A stretch of DNA of 64,000 nucleotides from Mycolicibacterium goodii (GTDB lineage: Bacteria > Actinomycetota > Actinomycetes > Mycobacteriales > Mycobacteriaceae), in contig NZ_CP012150.1 of assembly GCF_001187505.1 (NCBI RefSeq), positions 6,978,048 through 7,042,047 of the forward strand, given 5' to 3'. Positions 26,733 through 36,418 of the stretch are shown here, piece after piece; the stretch's first letter is position 1; the number at the start of each line of letters is the position of its first letter. A program made the position numbers and the translations under genes. Below the pieces are notes generated by a model. That model worked only from the letters and a program-made list of their open reading frames with translations. It did not search any database and was not told the DNA's origin.

Positions 26733-27743
26733 ATGAACAGCCTCAACACTGACAATCTGCCTGGGACCGAACGCCCTGCCCTGACCGCGCACGGCGGGGC
26801 GGTCCCACGACTACGGAAATGGCCCGCCGTCGTCGCGGCCGTGCTCGTGAGCATGCTGCTCCCGCTCCAGTCCTGGCTCAACGGCGAGCTCGGCCATCGT
26901 GTCGGCGATGGTACGGCCGCGGCCGCCCTGAGCCTGGCGGCAGGCTTGGTCGCGGTGACTCCGTTCGCACTGCTCATCCCACGGCAGCGACGCGCGTGGC
27001 ACGCTCTGGCCATTGCCGTCAAGGAACGGCAAGTCCCGTCCTACTGCCTGCTGGCGGGCGCCTGCGGGAGTGTGCTGGTGTTCGTCCAGTCGACCGCGGC
27101 GCTCGTGACCGGAATCGCCGTGTTCACGGTCTCCGTCATTGCCGGCCAGACCCTCGGAGGGCTCGTCGTCGACGCCCGGGGTTTCGCGCGCAGCCCGCGG
27201 CGAGGTCTCGGTACTGCACGGCTCATCGGCGCCGGCCTGGTGGTCGCCGCGGCGATCATCTCGGTGTTTCCGCTTCTGGTCGATGCCCCCAACCTTTTCA
27301 CCGTGCTACTCCCGGTTCTGGGTGCCGTCATCGCCGGGTTCATGCTCAGCCTGCAGAAGGCGATGAACGGAGCGGTAGCTGCGGCGGCGAAGTCCCCAGT
27401 GCTCGCTACCTGGGTCAGTTTCTTTGTCGCGACCGCGATTCCCCTGTTCGCCTGGGGCGTCCGCAGCCTTGCCGGAGCCGGGTCGGTGCACCTGCCGACG
27501 CAGGTCTGGCTCTATTTCGGCGGGCTGGTCGGAGCTCTGTTCATCGGCGTCGCGGCAGTGGTGGTGCGCAGGATCGGTGTTCTGGTGCTCAGCATGGCCT
27601 CGGTCGCGGGGCAGCTGGTCGGTTCGATCGCCCTGGACGTGTTCTTCCCGCGCGGCGTTTCCCTCTCCGTACTGCCCACCGCCACCGGCGCCTGTCTCAC
27701 TCTCCTGGCCATTGCCGTCGCAACGAAAGCGAGAAATTCATAG
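26733..27743 (+). CDS. DMT-superfamily transporter (DUF606/EamA-like)
   Basis: 336 aa. About ten hydrophobic helices arranged as two halves (VVAAVLVSMLLPLQSWLNGE starts the first; LATWVSFFVATAIPLFAWGV lies in the second), typical of DUF606/YdcZ-type drug/metabolite transporters. First gene of the set divergent from the LAL regulator; its TAG stop overlaps the GTG of the next gene (TAGTG), so they are coupled. Probably imports or exports the substrate handled by the following enzymes. Confidence 0.82.
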   Translation: MNSLNTDNLPGTERPALTAHGGAVPRLRKWPAVVAAVLVSMLLPLQSWLNGELGHRVGDGTAAAALSLAAGLVAVTPFALLIPRQRRAWHALAIAVKERQVPSYCLLAGACGSVLVFVQSTAALVTGIAVFTVSVIAGQTLGGLVVDARGFARSPRRGLGTARLIGAGLVVAAAIISVFPLLVDAPNLFTVLLPVLGAVIAGFMLSLQKAMNGAVAAAAKSPVLATWVSFFVATAIPLFAWGVRSLAGAGSVHLPTQVWLYFGGLVGALFIGVAAVVVRRIGVLVLSMASVAGQLVGSIALDVFFPRGVSLSVLPTATGACLTLLAIAVATKARNS

Positions 27744-28768
27744 TGACTCAACCAGATCCCGTAAAGGTCGGCTTCTTCTTCTGGCCGAAAGACGCCTCGA
27801 CAGTCCGGAGGATGGGCGAGCTGGCCGAGGAACACGGATTTGACTTCGCCGGGGTCGCGGACAGTCCTGGACAGTGTTTGGACTGCTGGGTCGCGGCGAG
27901 TCTGCTCAGCGCGGCGGCGCCGAGCATCCCTATCGCGGTGAGCGTCACCAATTTCGTCACGCGCCACTGGACCACCACCGCTTCGGCCGCCGCGTCGCTG
28001 GCGACCATCCACGACGCCGGGTTCCGTCTCGGCGTGGGGGCCGGTCACAGTGCGGTGCGCAACTTCGGGCTGGCCGGTTCCTCGGTGATCGAACTCGAGC
28101 AGCAGCTCGACGCGACGATGCGCCTGGTGCGCGGCGAGGAGGTATCCACGGGGCCGGGATCCGCTCAGCTGACCTGGACCGACCGCCGCCCCGAGGTCTA
28201 CCTCGCTGCGTCGCACCAGAAGTCACTCAATCTCGCCGGGCGGCTGGCGGACGGGGTGTTCGTCAGCTACGGACTGACCGACGAGGCCATCGCACACAGC
28301 ACTTCCGAGGTCGCTCGCGGAGCGCGCGGGCGCAGCGAACCGGGGTCGCCTCAAATCTGGCAGCTCGCCGCGCTCGACTGCGTCGAAAACCGCCACATCG
28401 CGCGGGCGACCGTCGGTCAAATCTGCGCATTCCTCGCCGGGTACGTGGTGGGCAGGCGAGATCCTGCCCAGCGCGGCGTTCCAGCCGAACTGACCGACCC
28501 CATGCGGGAGCTGGTCGCGCGATTCAGTACTCGCCCCTCCCATTTGGATGCCGCCCTCGTCGACGACCTCGGGCTGTTCGACTATCTCTCGCGGCGATTC
28601 GCGATCTGGGGGGAGCCGCCGGAGTGCTTGGAACAGGCGCGGTCCGCGATACGGGCAGGGGCCCGGTCGCTCCTGCTCACGGTCGGCCGCGCGAGCAATC
28701 CGATCGAGTCGATCGATCTGTTCGGGCGGCATGTGCTTCCCGTTCTCCGCGCCGAGTTCGCGGCGTGA
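27743..28768 (+). CDS. LLM-class flavin/F420-dependent oxidoreductase
   Basis: 341 aa from a GTG at 27743 that overlaps the previous stop. A TIM-barrel luciferase-like protein: VGFFFWPKD start, FDFAGVADSP, LGVGAGHSAVRNFGL and VYLAASHQKSLNLAGRLADG match the 5,10-methylene-tetrahydromethanopterin reductase-like branch, which in mycobacteria commonly uses F420. Could be a monooxygenase or a dehydrogenase. Substrate unknown; the neighbours suggest a keto or carbonyl compound. Confidence 0.85.
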   Translation: MTQPDPVKVGFFFWPKDASTVRRMGELAEEHGFDFAGVADSPGQCLDCWVAASLLSAAAPSIPIAVSVTNFVTRHWTTTASAAASLATIHDAGFRLGVGAGHSAVRNFGLAGSSVIELEQQLDATMRLVRGEEVSTGPGSAQLTWTDRRPEVYLAASHQKSLNLAGRLADGVFVSYGLTDEAIAHSTSEVARGARGRSEPGSPQIWQLAALDCVENRHIARATVGQICAFLAGYVVGRRDPAQRGVPAELTDPMRELVARFSTRPSHLDAALVDDLGLFDYLSRRFAIWGEPPECLEQARSAIRAGARSLLLTVGRASNPIESIDLFGRHVLPVLRAEFAA

Positions 28769-28943
28769 GAACAGATCTGACACGACATCTCCACCAGCTC
28801 AGTAGCTGTTCAGCTGTTCGTGACCCCAGCACACCGCAAGGCCCAAGGCCGCCGCTGCGGGGAGGCGTCGCGAAAAAGCCCTCTGCGTCGGAGATGTCGG
28901 CGCGAGGAAACCGTCCCAACTACCCATTAGGAGAAGCGCAACT

Positions 28944-30011
28944 GTGCTCAGCAAGACCACGGGCGTCGGCCTGGTCAACCGGCGCGTCCTGCTCGCCGCC
29001 CGCCCGGACGGCATTCCCACCGCGGAGCATTTCGCGATCGACGAGGTCGCCGTGCCCGAGCCGGCCGACGGCCAGGTGCTCGTCCGCAACCACTGGCTGT
29101 CCGTCGAGCCCGCGATGCGCGGATGGGTCAGCGCGGAAAGCAACTACTCGGCACCCGTGCCCCTCGGCACGGTCATGCGCTCCTACGCCAGCGGCCGTGT
29201 CGTGTCCTCGCGGCACCCCGATTTCCAGCCCGGCGACCACGTCACGGGAATGCTCGGCTGGCAGGACTACGCCGTCGCCTCACCCGAAACCCTCCGGCGG
29301 ATCGACGAAACCGACCTGCCGCTGTCGACCTCCCTCGGCGTCCTGGGCCTCAACGGCGTGACCGCTTACTTCGGCCTCCGTGAGGCAGGTCGCCCCCGGC
29401 CGGGCGAGACGGTCGTCGTGTCGACCGCGGCCGGGGCGGTCGGCTCCTGCGCCGGCCAGATCGCCCGGATCATGGGCTGCCGGACCGTCGGCATCGCCGG
29501 CGGTCCGGTCAAGACCGCGCTGTGCCTCAGCGATTTCGGCTACGACGCGGCCATCGACTACAAGGCCGGGCACGACCTCGACGCCGCGATCGCCACCGCC
29601 TGCCCGGACGGGATCGACGTGTACTTCGACAACACCGCGGGCCCGATCAGTGACGCCGTCCTGCGGCATCTCGCGGTGGGCGCCCGCGTCGTCATTTGCG
29701 GCACCGCCTCCGTCTCCACCTGGACGCCGCCGCCGCTCGGCCCTCGCGTGGAGCGCCACCTGCTCGCCAAACGCGCCACCATGCAGGGGTTCCTCGCCAC
29801 CGACTGGACGGACCGCTTCGGTGAGGCCCGAAGCGCCATCGCGTTCTGGATCCGTGAAGGAAAGCTCACCTACAAAGAGGACATCCTGGACGGGCTCGAC
29901 GAAGCTCCCGAGGCCATCAGCGGCCTCTATCGCGGGGACAACCTGGGCAAGCGCCTGATCCGGCTGACGGACATGGACTCACAGCATCAGGACGCTGCCC
30001 GTGCCCGGTAG
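28944..30011 (+). CDS. NADP-dependent MDR oxidoreductase (curcumin/alkenal reductase-like)
   Basis: 355 aa from a GTG at 28944 with TTAGGAGAA upstream. Zinc-free medium-chain reductase of the leukotriene B4 dehydrogenase / curcumin reductase type: NHWLSVEPAMRGW near residue 50, Rossmann motif STAAGAVGSCAGQIARIMG near 155, and YFDNTAGPISDAVL. Such enzymes reduce activated double bonds (enones, alkenals) with NADPH. The stop overlaps the next start by 11 bases. A 175-base gap separates it from the LLM gene. Confidence 0.9.
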   Translation: MLSKTTGVGLVNRRVLLAARPDGIPTAEHFAIDEVAVPEPADGQVLVRNHWLSVEPAMRGWVSAESNYSAPVPLGTVMRSYASGRVVSSRHPDFQPGDHVTGMLGWQDYAVASPETLRRIDETDLPLSTSLGVLGLNGVTAYFGLREAGRPRPGETVVVSTAAGAVGSCAGQIARIMGCRTVGIAGGPVKTALCLSDFGYDAAIDYKAGHDLDAAIATACPDGIDVYFDNTAGPISDAVLRHLAVGARVVICGTASVSTWTPPPLGPRVERHLLAKRATMQGFLATDWTDRFGEARSAIAFWIREGKLTYKEDILDGLDEAPEAISGLYRGDNLGKRLIRLTDMDSQHQDAARAR

Positions 30012-30669
30012 CGTCCCCATCATCACCGGCGACGATCTCGACCCCGCCGAGCAGTCTGTCCGGTACGAGCTGACCACCCTGCACTTCCGGCTCCCGGCCA
30101 CCGAACAGGCCTTAGCCGGCATCGAACCGTGGGTCCGGGCGCCCGAAGCGCACGGGGAGTTCCTCGGTTGCTGGCTCGGTGAGCACGGCCGACTCGGCCG
30201 CGCCTATGTGCTCCGCGGCTTCGACGACGACGCCGCGCTCCGTCGCGAGCGCGAGCGCGCCGCCGCCAACCGACACCCTTTCGGAGCGGGCGAGCACCTC
30301 GACGACCTCACCATGTGCGGATTCGCTCCCTTCCCGTTCGTTCCCCGCGTCCGGCCCGGCGAATTCGGCTCGGTCTACGAGATCCGCGACTACCGCCTCG
30401 TTCCGGGCGGGCTGCCCGCCACCATCGCCGGCTGGCGTCAGCAACTTCCCGTCCGGCACCGCATCGACCCGGTCACCGTCGTGATGTACGCGCTCGACGG
30501 GCCCACCCGAATCGTGCACATCTGGCCGTTCTCCGGACTCGACGAACGGGTCGCGATCCGCAGGCGTCTCGGCGACAACGCGCAGTGGCCTCCGCCGGGC
30601 ACCCCCGAAAAAATCCTCGAAGCGGAATCGATCATGGCTTGGCCGACCCGGTTTTCCCCGCTCCGCTAG
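30001..30669 (+). CDS. NIPSNAP-family protein
   Basis: 222 aa from a GTG at 30001 that overlaps the MDR gene. The second half has the NIPSNAP signature (SVYEIRDYRLVPGGLPATIA, GWRQQLPVR, then IVHIWPFSGLDERVAIRRRL), and the first half looks like a divergent repeat of the same ferredoxin-like fold (VRYELTTLHFRLPATEQALA). NIPSNAP proteins have no settled biochemical role; in bacteria they often lie beside catabolic oxidoreductases, as here. Confidence 0.75.
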   Translation: MPGSVPIITGDDLDPAEQSVRYELTTLHFRLPATEQALAGIEPWVRAPEAHGEFLGCWLGEHGRLGRAYVLRGFDDDAALRRERERAAANRHPFGAGEHLDDLTMCGFAPFPFVPRVRPGEFGSVYEIRDYRLVPGGLPATIAGWRQQLPVRHRIDPVTVVMYALDGPTRIVHIWPFSGLDERVAIRRRLGDNAQWPPPGTPEKILEAESIMAWPTRFSPLR

Positions 30670-30731
30670 CTCCCGGGCCAGCTGAGAGGGACGACCCTCA
30701 CGTTTCCCTATCCCGAATGGAATGGAACAGC

Positions 30732-32696
30732 ATGACCAACCCGATCTGGGTCCCGGACGAATCCGACGTGGCGTCCGCACGGATCGTGGCGTTCGCTCGA
30801 GATGTGGCGGCACGTCACGATGTCGTCGTCGAGACCTATGCCGATCTGCAGGCGTGGTCGATCGACCACCTCGAAGAGTTCTGGGCCGCGGTTTGGGACT
30901 TCTTCGGCATCCTGGCCGACGGGGATCGCGACCAGGTTCTCGCCCGCGACGCGATGCCGGACGCGCGCTGGTTCCCGGGGGTGCGGCTGAACTACGCCGA
31001 GCACGCCCTGCGCGGTGCCGGCGGCGGGCTCGCGGTGATCGCCGTGGACGAGGACGGCGAGACCACCTCCCGCACGTGGGCGGAGTTGCGCGCGGAGGTG
31101 GCCGCGTTCGCCGACTGGTTACGCCGGAGCGACGTCGCGCCTGGTGACCGGGTCGTGGGGTACCTGCCCAACGGACTCCACGCCCTGGTGGCATTCCTTG
31201 CCTGTGCTTCCCTTGGGGCGGTGTGGTCAGTGTGCGGCCAGGACTACGCCGCGCCAGGCGCCGCCGCGCGCTTCGCCCAACTCGAACCCGTTGTGCTGGT
31301 GGCCGCCGACGGGTATCGGTGGAACGGGCGCGTCCACGATCGCCGCGACCAGGTTGCGGCGCTGCGCAGGGCCCTGCCATCCCTGCGACACACGGTGACG
31401 GTGAATCTTCTCGGGCTGGCACCGGTGTCAGGGACCGACGTCACGGACTGGTCCGAGGCCACCGCTCGGCCGGCGGACCTCCGCTTCGAGCGGGTCGAGT
31501 TCGCCGCCCCGCTCTGGGTGCTGTTCTCCTCGGGCACCACCGGCGCGCCCAAAGGGATCGTGCACGGTCACGGCGGCGTGCTGCTCGACCACGTCAAGCT
31601 GCTCGGCCTGCACCTCGACCTGCGGGCCGGCGACCGGTTCCTGTGGTACACCACCACGAACTGGATGATGTGGCAGGTGCAGGTCTCCAGCCTGCTCCTC
31701 GGCGCCACCGCCGTGCTGTACGACGGCGGCGCGACCCACCCCGACCCCGGGCGGCTCTGGGCCCTCGCCGCCGAACACCACCTCGCGGTTCTCGGCGTCA
31801 GTCCCGGATACCTGCGCGCCACCGCCAAGGCCGGCCTGCACCCCGGGCGCCGGTTCGACCTCGGCGCCCTGAAGGTCCTCGGCAGCACCGGCGAGCCACT
31901 TTCGGCGGCCGCCTACCACTGGGTGCGCGACCACATCGGTCCCGCGGTGCAGCTGGCCTCGATGACTGGCGGCACCGACGTCGTCTCCGGCTTCGCCGGC
32001 AGCGCCCCCACCACCCCGGTGTGGCCCGGCGAGATCTCTGCCCCGCTGCTCGGGGTTGCCCTCGAAGCGTGGAACCCGGACGGGGAACCGGTCATCGGCG
32101 AGGTCGGCGAACTCGTCATCACCCGGCCTATGCCCTCGATGCCGATCCGGTTCGTCAACGACCCCGACGGGGCGCGATACCACGACACCTACTTCTCGGC
32201 CTACCCCGGCGTCTGGCGGCACGGCGACTGGGTCACCCGCACAGAGCGCGGCACGATTGTCGTGTCCGGACGTTCCGACTCCACCCTCAACCGCCACGGC
32301 GTCCGTCTGGGCAGCGCGGACATCTACGCGGTCGTCGAAGCCCTCCCCGAGATCCGGGAGGCGATGGTCGTCGGCGCCGAACTCGACGGTGGCGATTACT
32401 GGATGCCGCTGTTCGTCGTGCTCGAACCGGGTGTCGTGCTCGACAACGCCCTGCGCGACCGGATCAACATCGCGATCCGCACCCAGGCCTCACCCCGTCA
32501 CGTCCCCGACGAGATCCTCGCTGTCCCCGCGATACCCCATACTCGAACAGGCAAGAAGCTCGAGGTGCCAGTGAAGCGGCTCATCCAGGGCGTGCCGCTC
32601 GACCGTGTCGTCGGCCGCGAGGCCGTCGACGACTTCGACCTCCTCGCGTCCTTCTCCCGCTACGCGCGCAGTGCCTCGCCAGCCGACCGCCCCTAA
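30732..32696 (+). CDS. Acetoacetyl-CoA synthetase (acetoacetate-CoA ligase)
   Basis: 654 aa from the ATG at 30732 (GGAACAGC upstream; an ATG at 30717 is an alternative), the normal length for the family. ANL-superfamily adenylating enzyme: P-loop LFSSGTTGAPKGIVHGHGG near residue 265, the acetoacetate-ligase motif YTTTNWMMWQVQVSSLLLG, WRHGDWV and the C-terminal GKKLEVPVKRL with the catalytic Lys. It activates acetoacetate, or a related beta-keto acid, to CoA ester for thiolysis. As the last gene of the LAL-regulated set it marks the end point of the pathway: a keto acid entering central metabolism. Confidence 0.92.
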   Translation: MTNPIWVPDESDVASARIVAFARDVAARHDVVVETYADLQAWSIDHLEEFWAAVWDFFGILADGDRDQVLARDAMPDARWFPGVRLNYAEHALRGAGGGLAVIAVDEDGETTSRTWAELRAEVAAFADWLRRSDVAPGDRVVGYLPNGLHALVAFLACASLGAVWSVCGQDYAAPGAAARFAQLEPVVLVAADGYRWNGRVHDRRDQVAALRRALPSLRHTVTVNLLGLAPVSGTDVTDWSEATARPADLRFERVEFAAPLWVLFSSGTTGAPKGIVHGHGGVLLDHVKLLGLHLDLRAGDRFLWYTTTNWMMWQVQVSSLLLGATAVLYDGGATHPDPGRLWALAAEHHLAVLGVSPGYLRATAKAGLHPGRRFDLGALKVLGSTGEPLSAAAYHWVRDHIGPAVQLASMTGGTDVVSGFAGSAPTTPVWPGEISAPLLGVALEAWNPDGEPVIGEVGELVITRPMPSMPIRFVNDPDGARYHDTYFSAYPGVWRHGDWVTRTERGTIVVSGRSDSTLNRHGVRLGSADIYAVVEALPEIREAMVVGAELDGGDYWMPLFVVLEPGVVLDNALRDRINIAIRTQASPRHVPDEILAVPAIPHTRTGKKLEVPVKRLIQGVPLDRVVGREAVDDFDLLASFSRYARSASPADRP

Positions 32697-32975
32697 TTGC
32701 CGGGGTATTGCACGAACGGACGATCACTCCAGTCGTTCTCCTTCTTCCCGGAGGCTTGGCGCGTATGACCGCACTGCTCGTCGACACCGCGCGAACCCAT
32801 TTGCGACGCATCCGCGCGAAGTACGCCGCTTTCGGACGCCCCGCGACGACGAAAGCCTTCCGTCGCCCGCGCGGTCCAGGACGGCTTGATCGACGTCGAC
32901 GACCTCTGGCTCTCCCCCTTCTCCTGGAAAAATTGCCGCCTCCAGGTCGGCACCGAGATGCGATGATCGGAAGTC
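32697..32975. other. Gap with no confident gene
   Basis: A plus-strand frame ending at 32967 reads VQDGLIDVDDLWLSPFSWKN near its end, which looks protein-like, but no start or family can be supported. It may be the worn boundary of the inserted catabolic cluster. Confidence 0.35.
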
Positions 32976-34958
32976 ATGGATCGCGCAGACCTCGTCCGCC
33001 GTGCCGATGGCCTGCTCTTCGACCTCGGCAAGCTTCGCGCTGAGATCGCCGCGAGCGTCCGGGCCAACGCCGACGGCGTCGTGGAACGCGCGTTGCAGGC
33101 AGCACCGCTGGTCAGCGTGCGCCCGTACCTGGTGCCCGGCACCCGGATAGGCGCCCTGCTCAATTCGCAGTACCGCACCGTCGCCGACATCCACACCGTG
33201 CCCGCGCGGCTGCTCACCCAGGTGCCCGGTGTCGACATCGCCACGGCGCAGGCCGTGCAGGCCGGCGCGCAGGTGATGGCCGACCGGATCCGCACCACCA
33301 CCCGGCTCCGACTGGACCGCGAGTCCGAGGCGGACACCGCGCTGCTGGCCGATCTGCTCGTGCTGATCAAGGCCACTCCCCCGGCCAAACAGCTGCGGCG
33401 GATCCTTCCTCGGGTGCGCGCGCGGGTCGAGGCCACCGACGGCAACGGACGGCGGCGCGGCGCCGAGGCACCACCGGCCGAGCAGCCGGATCCGTTGTTG
33501 GACAAGGTCGCCGACCTCATCGAGCGCATCGAGTGTGCCCGCAAACCCGACGTCGACGTGTGGGCCGGCTACCGCCGCGACGGCGCCGAGGTCGATCGGT
33601 TGTTGATGGAGTTCGCCTCCGGCACAACCGATGTGGACGCCGCACAGGGTTTCGTCGGCGCCGCGGTGGCCGAGGAGGCGTCCGCGATCGATCTGGACCG
33701 GTCGTTGCTGCGCACCGAGTTGCGCGGCTATCAGGTGTTCGGCGCGCAGTACGCGGCGGCGCGGCGACGGGTGCTGTTGTGCGACGAACTGGGTCTCGGC
33801 AAGACCCTGCAGGCCCTCGCGGTGGCGGCGCATCTGGCCGCTGCGGAGACCATGCGGCACACCCTGGTGATCTGCCCGGCCCACACCGGCATCCACTGGG
33901 CCGAGGAAGCCGTCAGACACACCTGGCTGACCCCGCTGGAGATCCGCGGCCGCCGACGCGAGGAACGGTTGGCCGAGTGGAAAGACAAGGGCGGCTTGGC
34001 AATCGTCACGTTCGGCGCGTTGGCGAAAATCACGCTGCCCGAGCGGCCAGGGTTGGTGATCGTCGACGAGGCGCACCTGCTGCGTGACCCGAAATCGGAC
34101 CGTGCCCGCGCCGTGCGCAACGTGCTGACCGCCGAGGATCGCGTCCTGTTCCTGTCGGGGGTGTCCCTCCACAACCGCATCGACGGTTTCCGCCATCTCG
34201 CGGACTTCCTGCAACCCGACGTCGCAGGCAAGGTGCCGCCCAACGCCGGGGCGCAGGGTTCCATCGCGTTCCGCCGCACCGCCGACCGGGTGTATCTGCG
34301 CCGTGATTACCGCGACGTCGTCGACGAACTGCCCCAACGCATTTCGACCGACGAATGGGTGCGGCTCACCGGTGCGGACCGGGTGCGCTACCGGCGGGCC
34401 GTCACCGGCGGCAACTTCTCCGCGATTCGTCAGGCCGCGTGGCCGTCGGGCACACCGGCGGCGTCGGCCAAACTCGACCGGCTCATCGAGTTGACCAACG
34501 AGGCACACCTCGACGGCGCGCGGGTCCTGGTGGTGTCGCATTTCCAGGGTGTGCTGGAGGTCATCCGAAAAGCATTGCCCGGTACGGTGTTCGGGCCCCT
34601 GGATGACTCGGTGCCGGACCGGCAGGCGATGCTCGACGCGTTCGCCACCGCGCGGGGACCGGCGACCCTGCTGGCGCTGTTGGATGCCGGTCCCTTCGAT
34701 CTGCGGCAGTTGACCACGCCGCTGGTGGCCATCGTGACCGAGCCCCAATGGCAGCCGCGCGCCGAGCGCCGCATGATCGGACGTACCCAGCGCCTCAGCG
34801 ATCTGCACACGGTGCGCGTGCACCGGCTGTTGGCGCGCGGCAGCATCGACGAGCCGGTCCGTCGTCTCGCCCAACACCCCGACCAGCCGCCGCCGCACCA
34901 GGACGAGATGGTGCGTGCCGAGCAGACCCGGCTGGCACGACTGGACCGCGTGCATTAG
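32976..34958 (+). CDS. SNF2-like superfamily 2 ATPase/helicase
   Basis: 660 aa from an ATG at 32976. An N-terminal helical region (1-240) includes a helix-hairpin-helix-like stretch (VADIHTVPARLLTQVPGVDI). Then comes an SF2 motor: motif I DELGLGKTLQALAVAAHL near residue 268, motif II VIVDEAHLLRDP near 362, motif III-like FLSGVS, and a second RecA lobe (RVLVVSHFQGVLEVI). Lobe two is short, and the Q-rich box of motif VI reads MIGRTQRLSDLH. Probably a DNA translocase. No nuclease or methylase is adjacent, so a restriction or phage-defence role is not indicated. Confidence 0.8.
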   Translation: MDRADLVRRADGLLFDLGKLRAEIAASVRANADGVVERALQAAPLVSVRPYLVPGTRIGALLNSQYRTVADIHTVPARLLTQVPGVDIATAQAVQAGAQVMADRIRTTTRLRLDRESEADTALLADLLVLIKATPPAKQLRRILPRVRARVEATDGNGRRRGAEAPPAEQPDPLLDKVADLIERIECARKPDVDVWAGYRRDGAEVDRLLMEFASGTTDVDAAQGFVGAAVAEEASAIDLDRSLLRTELRGYQVFGAQYAAARRRVLLCDELGLGKTLQALAVAAHLAAAETMRHTLVICPAHTGIHWAEEAVRHTWLTPLEIRGRRREERLAEWKDKGGLAIVTFGALAKITLPERPGLVIVDEAHLLRDPKSDRARAVRNVLTAEDRVLFLSGVSLHNRIDGFRHLADFLQPDVAGKVPPNAGAQGSIAFRRTADRVYLRRDYRDVVDELPQRISTDEWVRLTGADRVRYRRAVTGGNFSAIRQAAWPSGTPAASAKLDRLIELTNEAHLDGARVLVVSHFQGVLEVIRKALPGTVFGPLDDSVPDRQAMLDAFATARGPATLLALLDAGPFDLRQLTTPLVAIVTEPQWQPRAERRMIGRTQRLSDLHTVRVHRLLARGSIDEPVRRLAQHPDQPPPHQDEMVRAEQTRLARLDRVH

Positions 34959-35028
34959 ATCGGGCGTGCGGTGATGGCGGAATTCGCACCGACGTTCCGC
35001 CCTGCGTGCACGCTCTACCTCGAGAAGA

Positions 35029-36261
35029 TCAGCCCCAGGGCTTCGGCTCGTGGAACCGGTTGAGGATCGGGATCCGCTCGATGATGCGGTCACGCAGCCG
35101 TGGCTGCGGATACGTCACCGGTGGCGGCGGAGGCGGAGGGATGAATGCCGGCGGCGGAGGTGGCACGTAGGCGGGCTCCGGGGCGGGAGCCGGGGGCACG
35201 TAGGCCGGTTCGGGCTCCGGTGCGGGCGGCACATAGGCCGGCGGTTCGGCGGCCGGGACGTTGTTCACCTCGGCCACCGGCGCCGGCGCGGCCTCGGGTA
35301 CCGGCGCGGCCTCGGGTACCGGGGCGACCTCGGGTGCCGGGGCGGGCGCGGCGGGGGGCTCCGGATGAGGCACCGCCGCGGGGGCGGCCGGTTTCTTCAC
35401 CGCGGGAGTCGCGGGCTTGCTCACCGCGGGTGTGGGCTTGCTCGCCTCCACCGCGGCTGCCGGTGCGACGGCACCGGGATGCAGTTGGATGCCGACGGCG
35501 GCCGACGTCGCGCCGACCAGCGTCACCACGGCCGCGGCGAGCACCGAGGTCAGCGCACCGACCTTCGTCAGGCGCAGGCCCTTGGGCTGTGCGGGTGGTG
35601 TGTTGATCGCCATCGCCGCGGCCAGCCCGGCCCCGCGCGGATAGGCCAGGTCGGCTTCGGCCGAGGAGAAGACGGGCACGGTCGCCATCTCGGCCAGCGC
35701 GGCGACGATCAGGTCGTCACACTCCGAGCCGAGCAAGAAGATGCCGTCGGTGCGCCCGCCCGTGGACTCCTGCAGAACTGCCTTGAGGTTCTCGATGAGC
35801 TCCGCGGACGAATCGTCACCCGGGCTGCGCGGGATCCGGTCGGCGGACACTGCGTCGGCGGTGACGGTCGCCGCGACGGCGGCGTCGGACTCGATGATGC
35901 AGACCGCGATGTCGTCGTGGCCGGTGATCTCCGCGATGCCGCTGGCGAGCATCCCGGCGGCCTCGACCTCGGAGACGGCGACGACGTTGGTGTGACCCCA
36001 GGACTCCAGCGCGCCCATGACGTGGGTGGCGAGTTCGGCCGCGTCACACGTCCAGGTGACACCGATGGCGTGGATGCGGTTGCGGCCGCCGGCGACGGTG
36101 TCGTCGACCAGGCCGCGCAGCAGCCCCTCCGGCTCGTAGGAGGCGGCGTCGTCCACCGCGATGGCTCCCCGGTCGACGGGGTCCCCTGCGCCCGTCGTCC
36201 CTTCGACGAGCACCCATCGGATAGCTCTCGACGTCATCGCGAGGCCGAGCACGAGGTCCAT
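35029..36261 (-). CDS. Mycobacterial membrane protein with actin-like N-terminus and Pro/Ala-rich tail
   Basis: 410 aa from ATG 36261 (MDLVLGLAMTSRAIRWVLVE). The first 210 residues resemble an actin/Hsp70-like ATPase fold (I believe the DUF7159 group), then one membrane helix (about 222-245, VGALTSVLAAAVVTLVGATS), then a long Pro/Ala-rich region with repeats such as PAYVPPAPEPEP, and a short basic end. Topology suggests cytosolic fold plus extended wall-side tail. The gene at 44417-46222 has the same plan and same start (MDVVLGVAVTGR). Function unknown. Confidence 0.75.
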   Translation of the reverse strand: MDLVLGLAMTSRAIRWVLVEGTTGAGDPVDRGAIAVDDAASYEPEGLLRGLVDDTVAGGRNRIHAIGVTWTCDAAELATHVMGALESWGHTNVVAVSEVEAAGMLASGIAEITGHDDIAVCIIESDAAVAATVTADAVSADRIPRSPGDDSSAELIENLKAVLQESTGGRTDGIFLLGSECDDLIVAALAEMATVPVFSSAEADLAYPRGAGLAAAMAINTPPAQPKGLRLTKVGALTSVLAAAVVTLVGATSAAVGIQLHPGAVAPAAAVEASKPTPAVSKPATPAVKKPAAPAAVPHPEPPAAPAPAPEVAPVPEAAPVPEAAPAPVAEVNNVPAAEPPAYVPPAPEPEPAYVPPAPAPEPAYVPPPPPAFIPPPPPPPVTYPQPRLRDRIIERIPILNRFHEPKPWG

Positions 36262-36418
36262 ACGATCCCCCGATCTGGCTGAGTCTCAGTAACTGAGGCT
36301 ACCGGTGTGACGCCGCTTACTCTCGCTTACTGGGGGCATACCGCGCGGACCTGCAGTTCCCGGCGTTGCCGCGCGCCCCCGCAGACTCGGCTTTTCAGGG
36401 GTCAATAGGCTTTCGAAC

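Noticed and set aside
32724..35093. 789-codon minus-strand open frame
   Set aside because: Antisense to the SNF2-like gene, which has all its motifs; the minus frame has none.
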